Assembly (NCBI RefSeq): GCF_905115235.1
Contig: NC_051849.1
Coordinates: forward strand, 42,459,017 to 42,523,016
DNA length: 64,000 nucleotides
Reading direction: 5' to 3'
From: Hermetia illucens
Lineage: Eukaryota > Arthropoda > Insecta > Diptera > Stratiomyidae
The position numbers and the translations under genes are program-made. Numbering within the stretch: position 1 is the stretch's first letter; each line of letters opens with the position of its first letter. This document shows positions 48,228-60,599 of the stretch, in pieces. Under the pieces are notes generated by a model. That model did not search any database and was not told the origin of the DNA. It saw only the letters and a program-made list of their open reading frames with translations.

Positions 48228-51200
48228 TTAGCGCCTTTGGCCCCAAGCTGAAGAAATTGGGGTGTTTTCGTTGTTAATGTTATTGGGGATGCCGAAATCG
48301 GGGAAGTCTTCATGGGACTGAGTATTCGGTGCGTGTAGACCGTCACCGCTACGCCCGCCGCGGCCGCCAGCGCCACGGCCATGTCCTGACTCCCACGGGG
48401 CTCCCTGAACAACAAAACCGCTCTTTCCGGTCTTGTTGAAAGCATGCTCCAGCACCGAGCTGAAATCGTTAGTGTTTGATGGCACGGTATCAACAACATC
48501 TTGAAGATATTCCTCTTCTAAGTTCAAGATGTGGTCTTTAGCTTCTAGCACGGCTTCCTCCATGCCAATGATGGTTACAGCGTCGGGGTTCTCGTCGCCT
48601 GCTTTCGGGAACTTAATATCCACCTTATAGTCCTCCATGATCTTGCGGATGCTGCGACCTCGTTGTCCGATCAAGCGTGGGTGAACACGACGATCGACGT
48701 TGAATACCTCTTCAACTTGTTCGTTTAGCTCGTTGACCATTTTCATGATCTCCTCCTTGGCTTCGTTGGCATTCTTTTCGTAGCCAGTGATCGTTATGGT
48801 GCGATCATCGGTATCGTCGCGTTTCGGGAACGAAATATTGACGCTGAAGTCGTTGCGGATTTTATTAACAACAGCACCACGACGGCCAATGATTTTCGGG
48901 TGGTATTTAGGATCCACGTCTATTTTCAATTCGAACGAGCGCAGTTCACGATCCTTACGATCGGCCTCGAACTCTTCCACCTGCTTCATAAGAGCTTCCT
49001 TTGCTTCTTCGACATTGGCCGGGGTTCCCTTTATTTTGATCACGTCCAACTTTAACTCAGGGGGAGAGAGTTCAACGTGAACATTGTAACGATTCATAAA
49101 GTCGCGTACATTGGCGCCCTTTTGTCCAATAATCGACCTATGTAAATCAAAAGGCACGTTCACTTCTGCAGTGATGGGAATAAGATCAATTAGCGCTTGT
49201 TTGGCAGCTTCGCATCTTTCCGGACGTCCCGTAATGCGAATAATATCGCGTTGACGCGCAGCTTCTTCACCTCCATTCACCATTCCCTCTGGAGCATCAC
49301 CAGTCTCACGATCTGGGAATTTGATTTGAACATCAAACTCCGATGTAATTGCTTGGATCTTAGCTCCACGCGAACCCATAATGGTTCTATGATGTTGTTG
49401 TGGAATGATGCATTCAATTGTAACCTGCGATTCTAAGTCAGCAACGATCTCCAAAATACGCTGCTTTGCGGCCTCAATACAATCCTTGGCACCTTTGAGT
49501 GTGACTCGGTCACTATCGACACCCGATCGTGGGAATGAGATCATCACTCCACCACATTCTTCGCCGATTCGATGCAAAATCTCACCACGTTTGGCGACAA
49601 AGTGTTTATGATATTTCGGGTCAACTGAAATCTCGCCCTCAGTCACCTTGTCGATATCCTTAATAATGGTTTCAAGTTGTTCTTTCGCTGCGCGGACGCT
49701 CTCTTCTTTGCCCATGATAGTGATGACCTCTTTATCTTCGTCATCTGGCGAAGGGAACATAATACGGGCTCCAGTTGCTTCTCGAATTTTCCGAATAGAA
49801 GCACCATTCTTGCCGATCAGGAAACGATGATGCTGTTGCTTGGCACGCACTTCGGCTGTGAACGACATTGCTTGTCGTTCATTGGCAAGTTCCAACAGTT
49901 GAGCCTTTGCTTTTTCTACATCGTCCTTGGGGCCGCGAATGGTTACCTAAACAAGCGAATCATGTACACAACGGTCGAGTAATGAGATTTCAGCAAAACT
50001 ATTACTTACCTTGTCGCTCTTCGACTCTGACGGCGGGAACTTGATTGAAACGCCTCCGCATTCCTCCATTATTGCGGAAATGAGCTTACCACCGGTACCG
50101 ATAATAGAGTTATAGAATTTCGGTGGGATTTGAACCTCTTCCGTAATAATGTCCGACAATTCATCTTGGATTTTCTGAATGCGATCGCGTGCTTCGAGAA
50201 CATTTTCTTTTTTGCCTGTTATAACAATTACTTCATTCGTGTCACCCTCGGCTGGCAGATCGATCTTAGTCTGAGTTTCATCACGGATTTTCTTGATTCT
50301 GGCACCGCCTTTTCCGATGATAAACTTATGGAACTGCTTGAAGATGGGAACTTCGATACGATGGGACGACTCCTGGATTTCCTTAACTAATTTCATCAAA
50401 TCCTTATGACATTTGTCCACATCCTCCTTTGGTCCACGCAATTTCACAATATCGACATTTTCATTTTGGCTCGGAATCGTGATTTGGACTTGGCGGTAGC
50501 GGTCTTTGATTTCACGAATTTTCTCACCTTTGGCGCCAATAATTTGCCGATACAGGCGGCGATCAATGATCACATCCTTAGCCTTCTCGTTTTCCAGCTT
50601 GTCAATTTGTTCTTGAAGCTCAGATTGAGCCTGGGCAACGCCTTCCTTCGGTCCTTCAATTCGAATATTGTTTTGGCCTTCCTTCTCTTCGATGCTGATC
50701 GTTACTTTAAGGTCGTCCTTCAAACGATTGATGTTTGCACCACCCTTGCCAATGATATGTTTGTAGTAACTAGGATTAGCCTTGATCACGACAAACGTAT
50801 AGTTGGTGTTGTAGTCATGCACTACCCCTTCTAAGTAGGCTTGAGCCTTCTCCACAGTTTCTGGTGGACCCTCGAGCTTGATCTCGTCACCCAAGCAATT
50901 CACATTCACGTTGGGGTAGTCCTGTTCGAACTCTTTCATGTTCGCTCCCCGTTTGCCAATAATGTATTTGTGAATCCAGTTGGGCACGTGGATCGTAACG
51001 GACTTCATTGAATTAGCCTTATGGTAGACCAGATTCAATGCGTTGCCCATAGCTGTTTGAGGACCACGCAGCGTTATCGTTTCGGTGTTAGTATCAGACG
51101 GCGGCATTTCTACGGACACTCCTGTGGCTTTCAGAATCTCTTGAATTGTAGAGCCACGTTGTCCGATGATGTAGCGATGCTGCCCTTTTGGTACTTCCAC

Positions 51201-52163
51201 ACTTACAGTTGAGCACTTCTTCTCCATTTCTTTGCAAATGTCTTCAATTCGACGTTTAGCAGCCAGTACACTGTCTTTTTCACCAGTGATAGTAATTTCA
51301 TCTTTGAAAACGGTCTGCGGAGGAACATTGATTTTAGCACCCGTTTCTTCCATCATCTTATTCAAATTCTCATTGAATGGACCCAGGATGAAAGGATGGT
51401 AGACCTTAGGAATGGAGATCCGTTCGAACGCCTTCTTCGATTGCTCGTCCGACATTGTACGGATTTCATGTTCGGCTTTCTCGATACCCTCCTTAGTTCC
51501 GGTGATAGTGATCGTATCGCTTTCCTCGCTGATGTTTGGAACGTTAATTTTAGTAGCAGTCAGCTTTTCTAGTTCCCTTAGCCGTTCGCCTTTCTTTCCC
51601 AAGATAACGCGGTGGTGTTCCTTGGGAATTTCAACTTGCTTACTAGCTTGAGTTTGAAAGTGTACTAGGATCTTGCGACGAGCGTCTAATACTTCATTTT
51701 GTTTGCCTTTGACCAAGAACGTGAGAGATTGATCTTTTCCACTTGAAATCTCAATATGCGCACCAGTATCCTTCATGATGAGCTGGCAAATACGAAGTGA
51801 TTCGCCTTCGCCGAACTTTTCCGAATCGGATGTCTTACGTTCTTCACAAGGTACATGAAAAACCTAGGAATATTTCATTTTTTTAGAATTATCCTATCGA
51901 GCAGCAATCGTGAATTATTTCATTACCTGAGTTACTACAGAGCTTCCAACTCTCATATTTTTAGGCGCTGCATTGTTAAGTATGGGTGTTGTGCTCTCGG
52001 GTAGAGCTGGGAAAAGATCGTCATAGTTGTAGGTCGCCGCGGTATCTTTAGCCTGAACGTTATCAACTGATAAAGTGAAATATTGCGTTAAAGTGGCGTT
52101 TACTCTATGACGTTTTATGGTAAACTTACTTGGGTTCGATTCCTCCATTACTGCTGCTTGCAT
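48228..52163 (-). CDS. Dp1: Vigilin / Dp1, multi-KH-domain RNA-binding protein
   Basis: Four coding exons: 52163-52130, 52066-51927, about 51863-50010 and 49946-48228, giving about 1248 aa (human vigilin 1268). Junctions read VVTQ-VFHVPCEERK and SESKSDK-VTIRGPKDD, as in vigilins. Vigilin binds mRNAs, tRNA and satellite-type nucleic acid, acting in translation at ER/polysomes and in heterochromatin (fly Dp1, dodeca-satellite). I count 15 KH units. Most keep GxxG (e.g. ILGKKGERL, YIIGQRGST, FIIGKGGARI, IIGRRGAVV); it is lost in unit 3 (LGPFNEN), altered in unit 11 (VAKRGEI), and unit 1 is vestigial. N-terminus has YDDLFPALPE; the end is GRGAGGRGGRSGDG, EDFPDFG and AWGQRR. The start may instead be ATG 52148, because a pyrimidine-rich tract followed by AG candidates abuts the first ATG. 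Confidence 0.94.
52067..52129 (-). other. 63-bp in-frame intron of vigilin
   Basis: Donor GTAAGT and acceptor TTTATCAG. Removal joins NP-I-DNVQAKD. Its length is a multiple of three and it has no stop, so retention would add 21 residues. Confidence 0.75.
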
Positions 52164-52900
52164 TACAAAAGAAAAAGAAAAGTCCTTGTTCGTTCCAAGT
52201 CGTTACAGTACCACTGAAATTATACGAATTTATCTTAAGTATTGGGTTAAAGGTAAGCAAAAAGTAATCGTCGGGAAAAACAATATCTAAAGGACATAAT
52301 TTGATGATTGGTTATCAAAGACTTACAAACATTTCTCTCATTAATTTCAGTGACTAGTTTGAAATAATTCTTTAAATTATTACAGAATACAATTGAGCCT
52401 AATTATCTTCACTACAATTCTTTTTCATGAAATGCCGAGGTCTGGGCCATCTTGTTTAGCACGATCGGTCGCTCAAAGGACCCCCCACATTCCCGAGCCT
52501 GGCTAGCACAGAGGCGTGCAAGAACTTGTCGACCGAGCACTTTGATGAAGCTTCAATCTTTGCGGGCGGACCTTCATGGTCAATTTCACAAATTTTTTTA
52601 GGTTTGTGGGATAGTTCTGCCCTCTAGGTCGTTAGGTTGATCGTCTGATCTTCCTACCCAAGTAAGTTCATTACAATTTACAAAAAGTTATTTTTAGGGA
52701 GGAAGCTAGTTTTTATCGTGGCGAGTACTGCGGAATTTGGGTCTCCGGGAACTCTTATGTAATCGATCAGAATCAAACTACAGTTGATTTGTGAGTTGCC
52801 GCCATCATGGAACCGTACTTCTTTGATGGTGAACCAGCTACTACCAAAGAAGAGAAAGCTAAACATTACGTAACAAACTGGGACGTACATGAATTTTAGG
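52164..52900. other. Vigilin upstream DNA
   Basis: The first 20 bases upstream of the first ATG are almost pure pyrimidine on the gene strand, looking like a 3' splice site from an upstream untranslated exon. Otherwise nothing recognised. Confidence 0.45.
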
Positions 52901-52904
52901 CCAA

Positions 52905-53060
52905 TTTTAGCTCGTCCCTCCCTTACAATACTTCAGATGCATTCCCTCCCCACTGTCGAAAACTTTCTCGAAATCAATAAAAAGCAGATGGCGCAGGCAT
53001 CCGAACTCCGTATATTTTTCCCACAATGCTCAGCAGAGTGCTGATGTGGTCAGTCAGTAT
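52905..53060 (-). mobile_element. LINE family A scrap
   Basis: Matches the RT entry segment at 29160-29290: minus strand LFIDFEKVFDSG, with the same downstream order. No more than about 150 bp survive. Confidence 0.6.
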
Positions 53061-53423
53061 AGGGGACAGGCTGCTTATATTTTCGCTCGATATTATAGCA
53101 ATTGAAGTAAACAATACATGGGTGCGTGTGATTTAATGATGAAAATTGATATCGTAGTGTTTTCTAAACATATTTTAACAAGGTGCTTACAAACAGTCAA
53201 GCTTAATTGAGATAAACGAATCGCTGACCAATATTATCTTTAGGTTGTGTACCAACCTTTATATAGCTGGAAATTCACAATTTCATTTGTTTGAACTATG
53301 GAATAATTCCAAAGAAAGAGATTAAGTGAGATCAAATTTCGACATGTTACTTTTCAGATCAAGCAAAGTATGTGTAGCGTAGTTGCAGTGTACGTCAATT
53401 TTCGATTCAGTAATAATTAATAA

Positions 53424-53720
53424 GTGCCCAGATAGCTGAGTGGTTAGAGGATAAGGTTGTCGTACGGAACATCGCTGTTCAAATCTCAATGGTGGCAGTG
53501 GGATTTGTTATCGTGACTGGATGTCGGATACCAGTCGACTCGGCTGCGAATGAGTCAAATCAGGGTAATAATCTCGGGCCAGCGCAATGCTGACCACATT
53601 GCCTCCTACAAGGTATCGTAATCCTGTAGTGTATTATTACGGTCTTGAATGAAGTGCTCTAACACACTTCAAGGCCCTGATCCAATATGGATTGTTGCGC
53701 CAACGATTATTATATAATAA
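53424..53720 (+). mobile_element. tRNA-derived SINE, copy B
   Basis: Starts GTGCCCAGATAGCTGAGTGG; TAGCTGAGTGG (53433-53443) is a perfect pol III A box and CTGTTCAAATC (53475-53485) a good B box, 32 bp apart as in tRNA genes. Body and 3' end match copy A (38219-38480, opposite strand), including CACTTCAAGGCC, stem-loop 53680-53692 (ATCCA-ATA-TGGAT), TGTTGCGCC and an ATT-type tail (53705-53720). Length about 297 bp. Both flanks are AT-rich, so a target duplication cannot be called safely. Confidence 0.9.
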
Positions 53721-53889
53721 TTTGGAATACTTCTTGTATGGCAGTTGGTGGAATATGAGTTACCTGAAAATTTAAAAGAATATACATACACATATGTACA
53801 TATACGAAAAAAGGGTCTAAAATTGCCGTGATCTAAAGAAGTTATCATATCGAGAAACAAACAATGGAAACTAGTGAACTAAAGATTAG

Positions 53890-54095
53890 CACCCATTTTG
53901 GGTAAAACAGGGGAGAAGCGTTGTCTATGGTATGTACATGTAATTCCCGCTGACGAGAAGTCACTTGCTAAAATTAGCCTGAAAATAGAAGTCCATGAGG
54001 AACGACCAAAGAGCTGGCCGAAACAACGATGGATTGATACGCTGGATGGTAACTTGAGTGCCTCGCACTCTATCCAGATCAGACTTTTGACAGGC
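53890..54095 (+). mobile_element. LINE family C C-terminal scrap
   Basis: The plus strand reads WYVHVIPADEKSLAKISLKI followed by PKQRWIDTLDGNLSA, the same Pol end as at 42625-42700 (RWYGHVISANKNSLAKIRLN), and continues about 25 residues further than that copy. Confidence 0.7.
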
Positions 54096-54099
54096 ATTC

Positions 54100-55980
54100 C
54101 CTGGTTTTGCGAGCAGGCATGTTGTTCTAGTAAAAGAGAATTTCCTTATTTACTTTTCGCAATAGAAACCGAGTATACTCCCCTCTTATTTATAGGCATC
54201 GTGTTGATCCTGTGAACATCTCGGATAATGGATATTACGATTTGCCCTGCAAGGCTTGAAACTAGAGTTTTCTCGTTGCCGGTAGTTATACTAGCTTCAA
54301 ATCCATTGAAGAGTCGTTGGTTTTTAGATTAATGTGATGGAGACAAGTTTTATCCACGGTCAGCATACAGGACAAAAATCAATCCTAAAATGCCTCAAGA
54401 ATTTCACTTGAATTGTCAAATAGCTCTTTTTGTGTTCATCACTGCCTAAAATTCTAGGTAACCAAAGCGTTGACTCCTTTTTCATGTGTAGTTTATTGGT
54501 AATAATTCTTTAGGTGTTACCGTGTAAGATCCCTGTACTATACCCTTGGTTAAATGTCTAGCAAATCTTCAGTTAGTTACGGCGAGGCCTACTTTTTGTC
54601 TATTCAAGTTATACAATGTGCATATGGCATCTGTATTCCCCATTAACGAGCATGTTCAGACGGTCGAGTTTTTCGCTGTGAACATTATCTAGAAATCCAG
54701 CGTAAACAATCAAATCATAATCCCTTCTTCCCGCAGCTATTTAAGACAAATAACAGTTGTCGACGCACGCAGTTTATTGAACGATGAAAATTGATATCGA
54801 AGTATACTCTTATATTTTATAGTGTTGAAATGTAAACATACAAGCCCGAGATTGCGGACTTGATGTTATATTGGGATGTTAATAGCCAGTAAAATGCTTC
54901 TACATGTAATAATCACTTTCTTGAACAAATATTAAAGACAATCGACCAATGACCAAAAGTAGAAATGTAATAGTCAAATAATTATTCTTTCTCTTCGAAG
55001 TAGATTATGAGGCATTCTCATGTTTATGCATTACTTTCATGTTCTCAATGCAGCCTCGGACAGCAATTTGGAATGTGATTGCGGCAAAAGAATTATCGCA
55101 ATGATCGAGAAGAAATTTCTTAATGAGAAACTTTTTGGATCCGGCGCCGTACCTTATCTACATATAGATAACCATCGGATTATGACGTCTAATAGCAGGA
55201 GAGTCAGGCCGCATTTACGATGTGTATAATGAAACGTCACTTAGCAAAAGGAATTTAACGTAAGACTTAGTGACGTATTGGTTTGCGTACACCATTTACG
55301 ATTGTCGCAAGTTTGCGCAATTGCGTAGAAAAAACAAGATCAGTTTAGCATTTCTTGAATTCCAGTGCATGCCATGTCATTTATACACAAATATATACGC
55401 ATACAGATTGTCTTAAAATTGATAGACCAGTAGCTTACTCCAAACTACAATTTTTATTTTTCAGTGTAGATATATATTTCGGGAGCAACTTACCACATGT
55501 TACAAATCCAGAGACGTGCAAGGTTCTGGAATACTGCACAATAGCTATATATATTACATGCAATTTAGGAATGTTAGTCGCTTTAGACAACCGCAGAAGA
55601 TAGACCTTATGTTGGAGCTCAACAAATCGAAGGCGGCGGACAAATTCTTAAGTCAAATTGTAAAGTCCTTAGGATAGGAAACGGATGTATGGGTTAGCAG
55701 GCGGAGATCACTAGAGGATAGAAGGATAAAGATGAGATCATAATGAAGGAAAAGCAATTCGACCTTATCGAAGTCAGCCGTGAACATTTTACGTCTATCA
55801 GTTGAGACTGCACTCAAATTATTGGCAGCAGAGACAGGTAGGTATGACCGCATCTACGCTATGCAGTGCGACACTCACTCGACTACAACTGCTGCGACGC
55901 GGCATGTCCACATTTCACTAGCGCGGCAGCCAAATGCATAATTTGACATTTATACAAAATCATCAAGAATATTTTAGCAT
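54100..55980. other. Intergenic, nothing recognised
   Basis: No gene or element supported. Confidence 0.4.
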
Positions 55981-55984
55981 AGAG

Positions 55985-57330
55985 TGCAGCTCGTGCCCGC
56001 ACGCGTCGCGCAGCGTAAATTTCGTACCTCAAGAATAGGCTGGGTTACGTGCCGGCTTATGAATGAAGGCAATGAAGGATATACAGAGCGGAAGGCCATA
56101 TCAGCAAGGACCGTGGAGCTGGCTCAAATTGCTTTCTGTGCAAAGGGAAGGAGGTTGTGGATTATCAGCATGTGCCGGGAGTACAGGAAAGCCCTCAACG
56201 CAAATCGCAGATGAGGTGGATATAAATCAATCTCAGGCACTGCTAGGCGGTGCAGAACCTACTCTCGCAAATCATCCGCGAGAGAAACATCGTTGTGACT
56301 ATATATAGTGAATGGAGCCCCCGAATAACGAATGCCAGAGCACATGTTCTACTCGAAGCATTCGCGGAGCTGTACGTGGTAGTCGCGAATGTCATGACCT
56401 CATACATTTTCAGAGGAAGGAGCCTGAGGTCTATAGTGGACTTGACATATGTGAACGCCACTTTAGACAGTAGAGTTACTTGGCAAGTCAGTGGGGGGTA
56501 TACTTACAGTGACCACCAGGCAATTTGCATGGAAATCAATGGCAAATCGAGCTCGCCGCTGGCGGTTAGTTGTCCGGATGGAAGGCGAACACTTTTCAGG
56601 GGGACACGTTTTCTGCGGCGCGAAAGCTCGACACAAGAAACCATTCTGAGAAGTAAAAACCGGTTCAAACAACGGATTCATATGATCTGCCCGCGCCTCC
56701 CGAAAGAGATTATTAGTACTCTACTTCCGCACCACTCAACAGCGAAAGGCAAACAATGGTCCAAATTAGCGAACGCGTAATACCTCCAGTAACTGAGAAG
56801 AAATTGCGGGAAATATGTGGTAGCTTAGATAACAACAAAGTCTCAGACTTGAATGGAAGAACTTTGAAGCTGGCAGTGAAAACCTGGCCTGCCTCTTAAA
56901 AGAAGGAATATTCCCTGCTTAATGGAAAAAGCAAAAGTTGATGTTGTTTCCCAAACCCAATAAGCCACCTGGAGATGCCGCATCATGTCGGCCGATCTGC
57001 CTGTTGAGAACAACGCGGAAGATGACAGAGAGATTCATCTGCAATATCGTCGAGAGCAGCAATGACTTGTCGGCGCGCTCATTCTACGAAGAATGCAATA
57101 GGTATGGTTGTGTACATATCTGACAAAAAGCCCGCTCATTTATGGTGGCTGCTGTTATGTGTTTTTATTGGATCTTAAAAATACATCCCACTCCGCCAAC
57201 TAGAACCAAATTAAAGAGGCGTTGGTTCATATGGATGTTCCCGAATATTTAATGAATCTGAATCTGGTATGAAGCAAAGCAGTATGTTTGGAAGTAAGCC
57301 AATAGCGAAATATATGCAATATCAGGAATG
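55985..57330 (+). mobile_element. R1-like LINE fragment (gag end, EN, RT start)
   Basis: Plus strand in order: RIGWVTCRLMN (ORF1 C-terminal type, 56030); an INQSQA...NLLSQIIRERNIVV endonuclease N-terminus (56220-56310); after an internal deletion the endonuclease end ITNARAHVLLEAFAELYVVV, RSIVDLTYVNATLDS and YTYSDHQAICMEI (56325-56545); an RT lead-in (LREICGSLDNNKVSDLNG, LKLAVKTW, 56795-56890); KPNKPPGDAASCRPICLLRT (56955-57010); and a LDLKNTSHSA block near 57165. Several stops and gaps; dead. R1-clade call rests on the SIVDLTY and RPICLL contexts. Confidence 0.75.
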
Positions 57331-57690
57331 ATGGTTAGAACCAAAATGTGTAGATTGGTATTAAATACAAGAATCGTTATTGTATGGTGCCCCACGCACC
57401 TCTCTAATAGGTGAACCTTACCTGCTCGACCAATTCAACTGTTGAATCATGTTCAACAGATCGGCATCACAATTGATGCTAAATTATATCTTAAGACATC
57501 TCGTATTCTCTAAGAAACATTATATCACAAAATCTATCATAAAAATCCAAATTGCATGAACGAATTGATTAATAACGTAATTATTAGAATATTTTATTTT
57601 ACGATAAAATCTGTGTTGATCCAATCCTCGATTCCTTAATCGAACTTTTCCAGTCTCCAAATATTAAACAATAATAACCAAATAGCCATG
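57331..57690. other. Short spacer, nothing recognised
   Basis: AT-rich, no open frame of note. Confidence 0.4.
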
Positions 57691-57699
57691 GCCGAAGCG

Positions 57700-59330
57700 A
57701 TAATAAAGGAGCAGACGGACATTGCTAAACAGGTGGAGGTTCTGGAAAGAAATTACAGGAAGGATGAACCATCTTAGAGATCAGCCGAGTATTTAGCAAA
57801 AAAACGCGAGAGACTTCCAAGACCTGATGACGATGTTCAGGGCGAATCATCGGAAGGTGCTCGGTCTCCTCAAGCCAGACGATCCGTATTTTGGCGTACA
57901 GGAGATGGAGGCGAAGTTTGGAGCGATCAGGGCATTAATCGAGAGCGATCAAGCTTAGATCGGCAGGAGAAGAGGATGGTGGTCAGACTGGGATGTCATC
58001 CGGCACATCAGTATCCAAATGCCGTTTTTTATGGCGTGACTAAGGAATGGTGCCAGTTCATAGAGCTTTTTAAAGCCGTGATAGGCAGCAATACATCGAT
58101 TGGACACATACATAAATTACAATACTTGCTGGGATATCTGCGAGGGGAGGCAAAAGAAGCCGTATCGCACTTGCAGCTGTCTAGCAGTAGTTACGAGTCC
58201 GCACCGTCAAGCTGCTTGTGAGTATGTGGCGCGGCAGGATTCGCGGCATTCGAAATTTATTTCGAATGTTGCGAATGTGAGCGGTCAGATGACGCCAACG
58301 CCGCTCTCCACACATTTTTGGAACTCGCCACAGGAGTGGAGAGCAGGCGAAAAGAGTGCCATGAGTTGGCGGCAGAATGACAGGGAAAAAAATTGCTATA
58401 CTTTCTGGCTTTGAATTACGAGTTTTGAAACTTATGTTAAAAAATCTATAAAAGTTTGAAGCGAGCCGTTTTAGTCTTTGTGGCAGTTTTTCAAGAAGAC
58501 ATTTGCAGGGGCGCTTTTCGAAGTCCTTTAACCTAGCACTTGCTAGGTTAGGTTGAGTGCTTGTTTTACGACCTACGGCTTTTGGTTTAGTTTGGCGAAA
58601 CGTCTTTCAGAAGTTGCTGGATTTTATCTTCAGTCGTATCTAGTGAAGATAAGGTATATGCAGTGGATAGTATTTCGATAAGTACGAAACTAAAAGTACA
58701 TGGACGCAATCCTCGACGTGAAGAAACTCGGCTACAAATCTACTGACGACGTAATAGCAATGTATAACACTATACGAAACTGCTTGGCTGGATTGAGTAA
58801 CTTGGGGTGCACGACTGCTCATTGGGACCCAATGATAATCATCATCATCATCAAGGGCGCAACAACCGGTATCCAGTCTAGGCCTGCCTTAATAAGGAAC
58901 TCCAGACATCCCCAATGATAATCCCTATTATAATGTGAAAGTTCGTCAACGATACCCTCTGTGGTTTTGAAGAGGACATCGAGGGTAGCAAGGAGTTACC
59001 TCCTGTGGACAAGTTATGCGATCTCCTGAAGAGGTATAAGCTGCTTGTGTCCATCCAAGTCCAACCTTCACCAACTCAGCCCCTGAAGAAAAAAGCGTGT
59101 GCGGCCCAAACGAAAGGTGGTTGCAGATATTGCAAAGGAAACACGCGATGTTTTCATGTGACGAGTTCAGAAAGCTGTCTGTCGAGGATAGGAACCACTT
59201 CGTAAGGCAGTCTAAGGTATGCCGAAAGTGTCTATGACATAACGATTCACGGAAGTGTAAGAGTAAAGCGATGTTTGGAGTGCAATAAAGAACACCATAC
59301 CATGCTAGATTAAAACCTCTTTTGCTTGGC
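57700..59330 (+). mobile_element. BEL/Pao-like retrotransposon fossil, gag region
   Basis: The plus strand carries gag-type sequence with HKLQYLLGYLRGEAKEAV (about 58110-58165), a LAGLSNLG block (near 58785) and zinc-knuckle-like Cys/His remnants near 59210-59300. It is broken in many places and lacks recognisable protease, RT and LTRs, so it is an old partial copy. A 70-bp RTE-like stub has inserted into it (58841-58910). Confidence 0.6.
58841..58910 (-). mobile_element. 70-bp RTE-like LINE stub with target duplication
   Basis: The insert is the last about 70 bases of the RTE-like family (same block as 2739-2811), reading on the minus strand from GATGTCTGGAG to a GAT trinucleotide tail. It is flanked by identical 13-bp direct repeats CCCAATGATAATC (58828-58840 and 58911-58923). 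It is extremely 5'-truncated and contains only the terminal stem-loop, TGTTGCGCC and tail. Confidence 0.92.
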
Positions 59331-59339
59331 CTAAGTACG

Positions 59340-60590
59340 AACATATAAAAGTACATACATATTATGTAGTACTTTTCTGTCACATATTGTGATACTAATA
59401 TTTTTGGCTTCTGACAACTCTGGTTTGTAATCATATTTTGCTATTCAAAAAGACATTATTTTCCTAGATTGCCTACGCTGGAAGAGAACAGTCAATGGTG
59501 CCTTCTATTGCATTTTCACGAATGTGAAGGCTGCTTATCGGAGCAAGAGGGGGATTACAATCTGCCAGGGTTGAACCCTCGTCATAACTTTCTATGTAGA
59601 AAATAATAAAAATTTTACTTCACCTCACACGATAATAAGTTCAGGGACACATAAAAAATAACACCAAAGTGGAAATGCAAAATCATGTTCAGAAAAGGCT
59701 TTTTAATTGGAAGATTGATTTTGTATTTGCCTTCGAGATAGTCATGAGCCCTACATGCAATGAAGGGCAAGCAGAAAACATCAATAGTTTGCATTTTCGG
59801 TGTTTTTTTATTCAAAGCTTCGCCGCTAAGCACAGAGAAGAATCAAGCGAAATTCCACTGCATATTACCAGTCAACAATTTGATTAGTTCACGCCATGAT
59901 TCGAATTCCCAGACCTATGGATCATTCCAATGAAACTCTGTAATCTATCGGAGAAAGATGCTTTGCTCCAATTAGTGAAATGCCGTTTGAAGCAAGTTTT
60001 CATCGCATAACTCACTTACAAGCAATTCCAATGCGTTTCTCCATTAATCGCATTTCGATGTGGTTTCGTTTAGTTAGCATATATGAAGTGGTATCAGCCA
60101 TAGTAACTGGGCAGGCATCGTTCTCTTATCTACCCAACGATCTTGAACTATTTTCGGCGACATGAGAAGATTGCACAGCCGCTTCTGCCCACACATGTAA
60201 ACGGAGCTTGCACTACTTTCCCTGCTGTGGAGGCATGGAACAAACACTAATTGAGCCCTCCGCGCGTGCATGCCTATTGCACCGGAGCTGGGTGATTTGC
60301 AGGCATTCAACCTGAGGAGCAGCCGCCTCAGCTACGTGAGAGACATCGGCTAGAAAACCTGAAAATCATGCTCTTATCTCCGACCGCCGTGCCAATCGGT
60401 TATGGTGAACTCGTTTCCTAACCATGAAAATATGCGACAATCTCGACAACTCAGTGTTACATAAAAAGCCATCACTCAGCTGCCATCCGCAAACGGACCC
60501 ATCATCTTCACTTGCAGCTCACAGAGATGATTTCGCTGCGGAAAATTGACCATTCATCAGTAACACGTGGCAAAGACAACCCACACATAG
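59340..60590. other. Intergenic, nothing recognised
   Basis: No gene supported; short frames only. Confidence 0.4.
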
Positions 60591-60599
60591 AAAGCAGGC

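Noticed and set aside
51835-51864. Frameshift at the start of vigilin exon 3
   Set aside because: A hand reading of the A-run at the exon start was ambiguous by one base; the in-frame reading gives the expected family sequence and agrees with where the open frame begins, so I treat the gene as intact and give the exon edge as about 51863.
58529-58550. Third palindrome (10-bp arms, TAACCTAGCA)
   Set aside because: Short enough to be a native feature of the old element it lies in; not comparable with the two long perfect hairpins.
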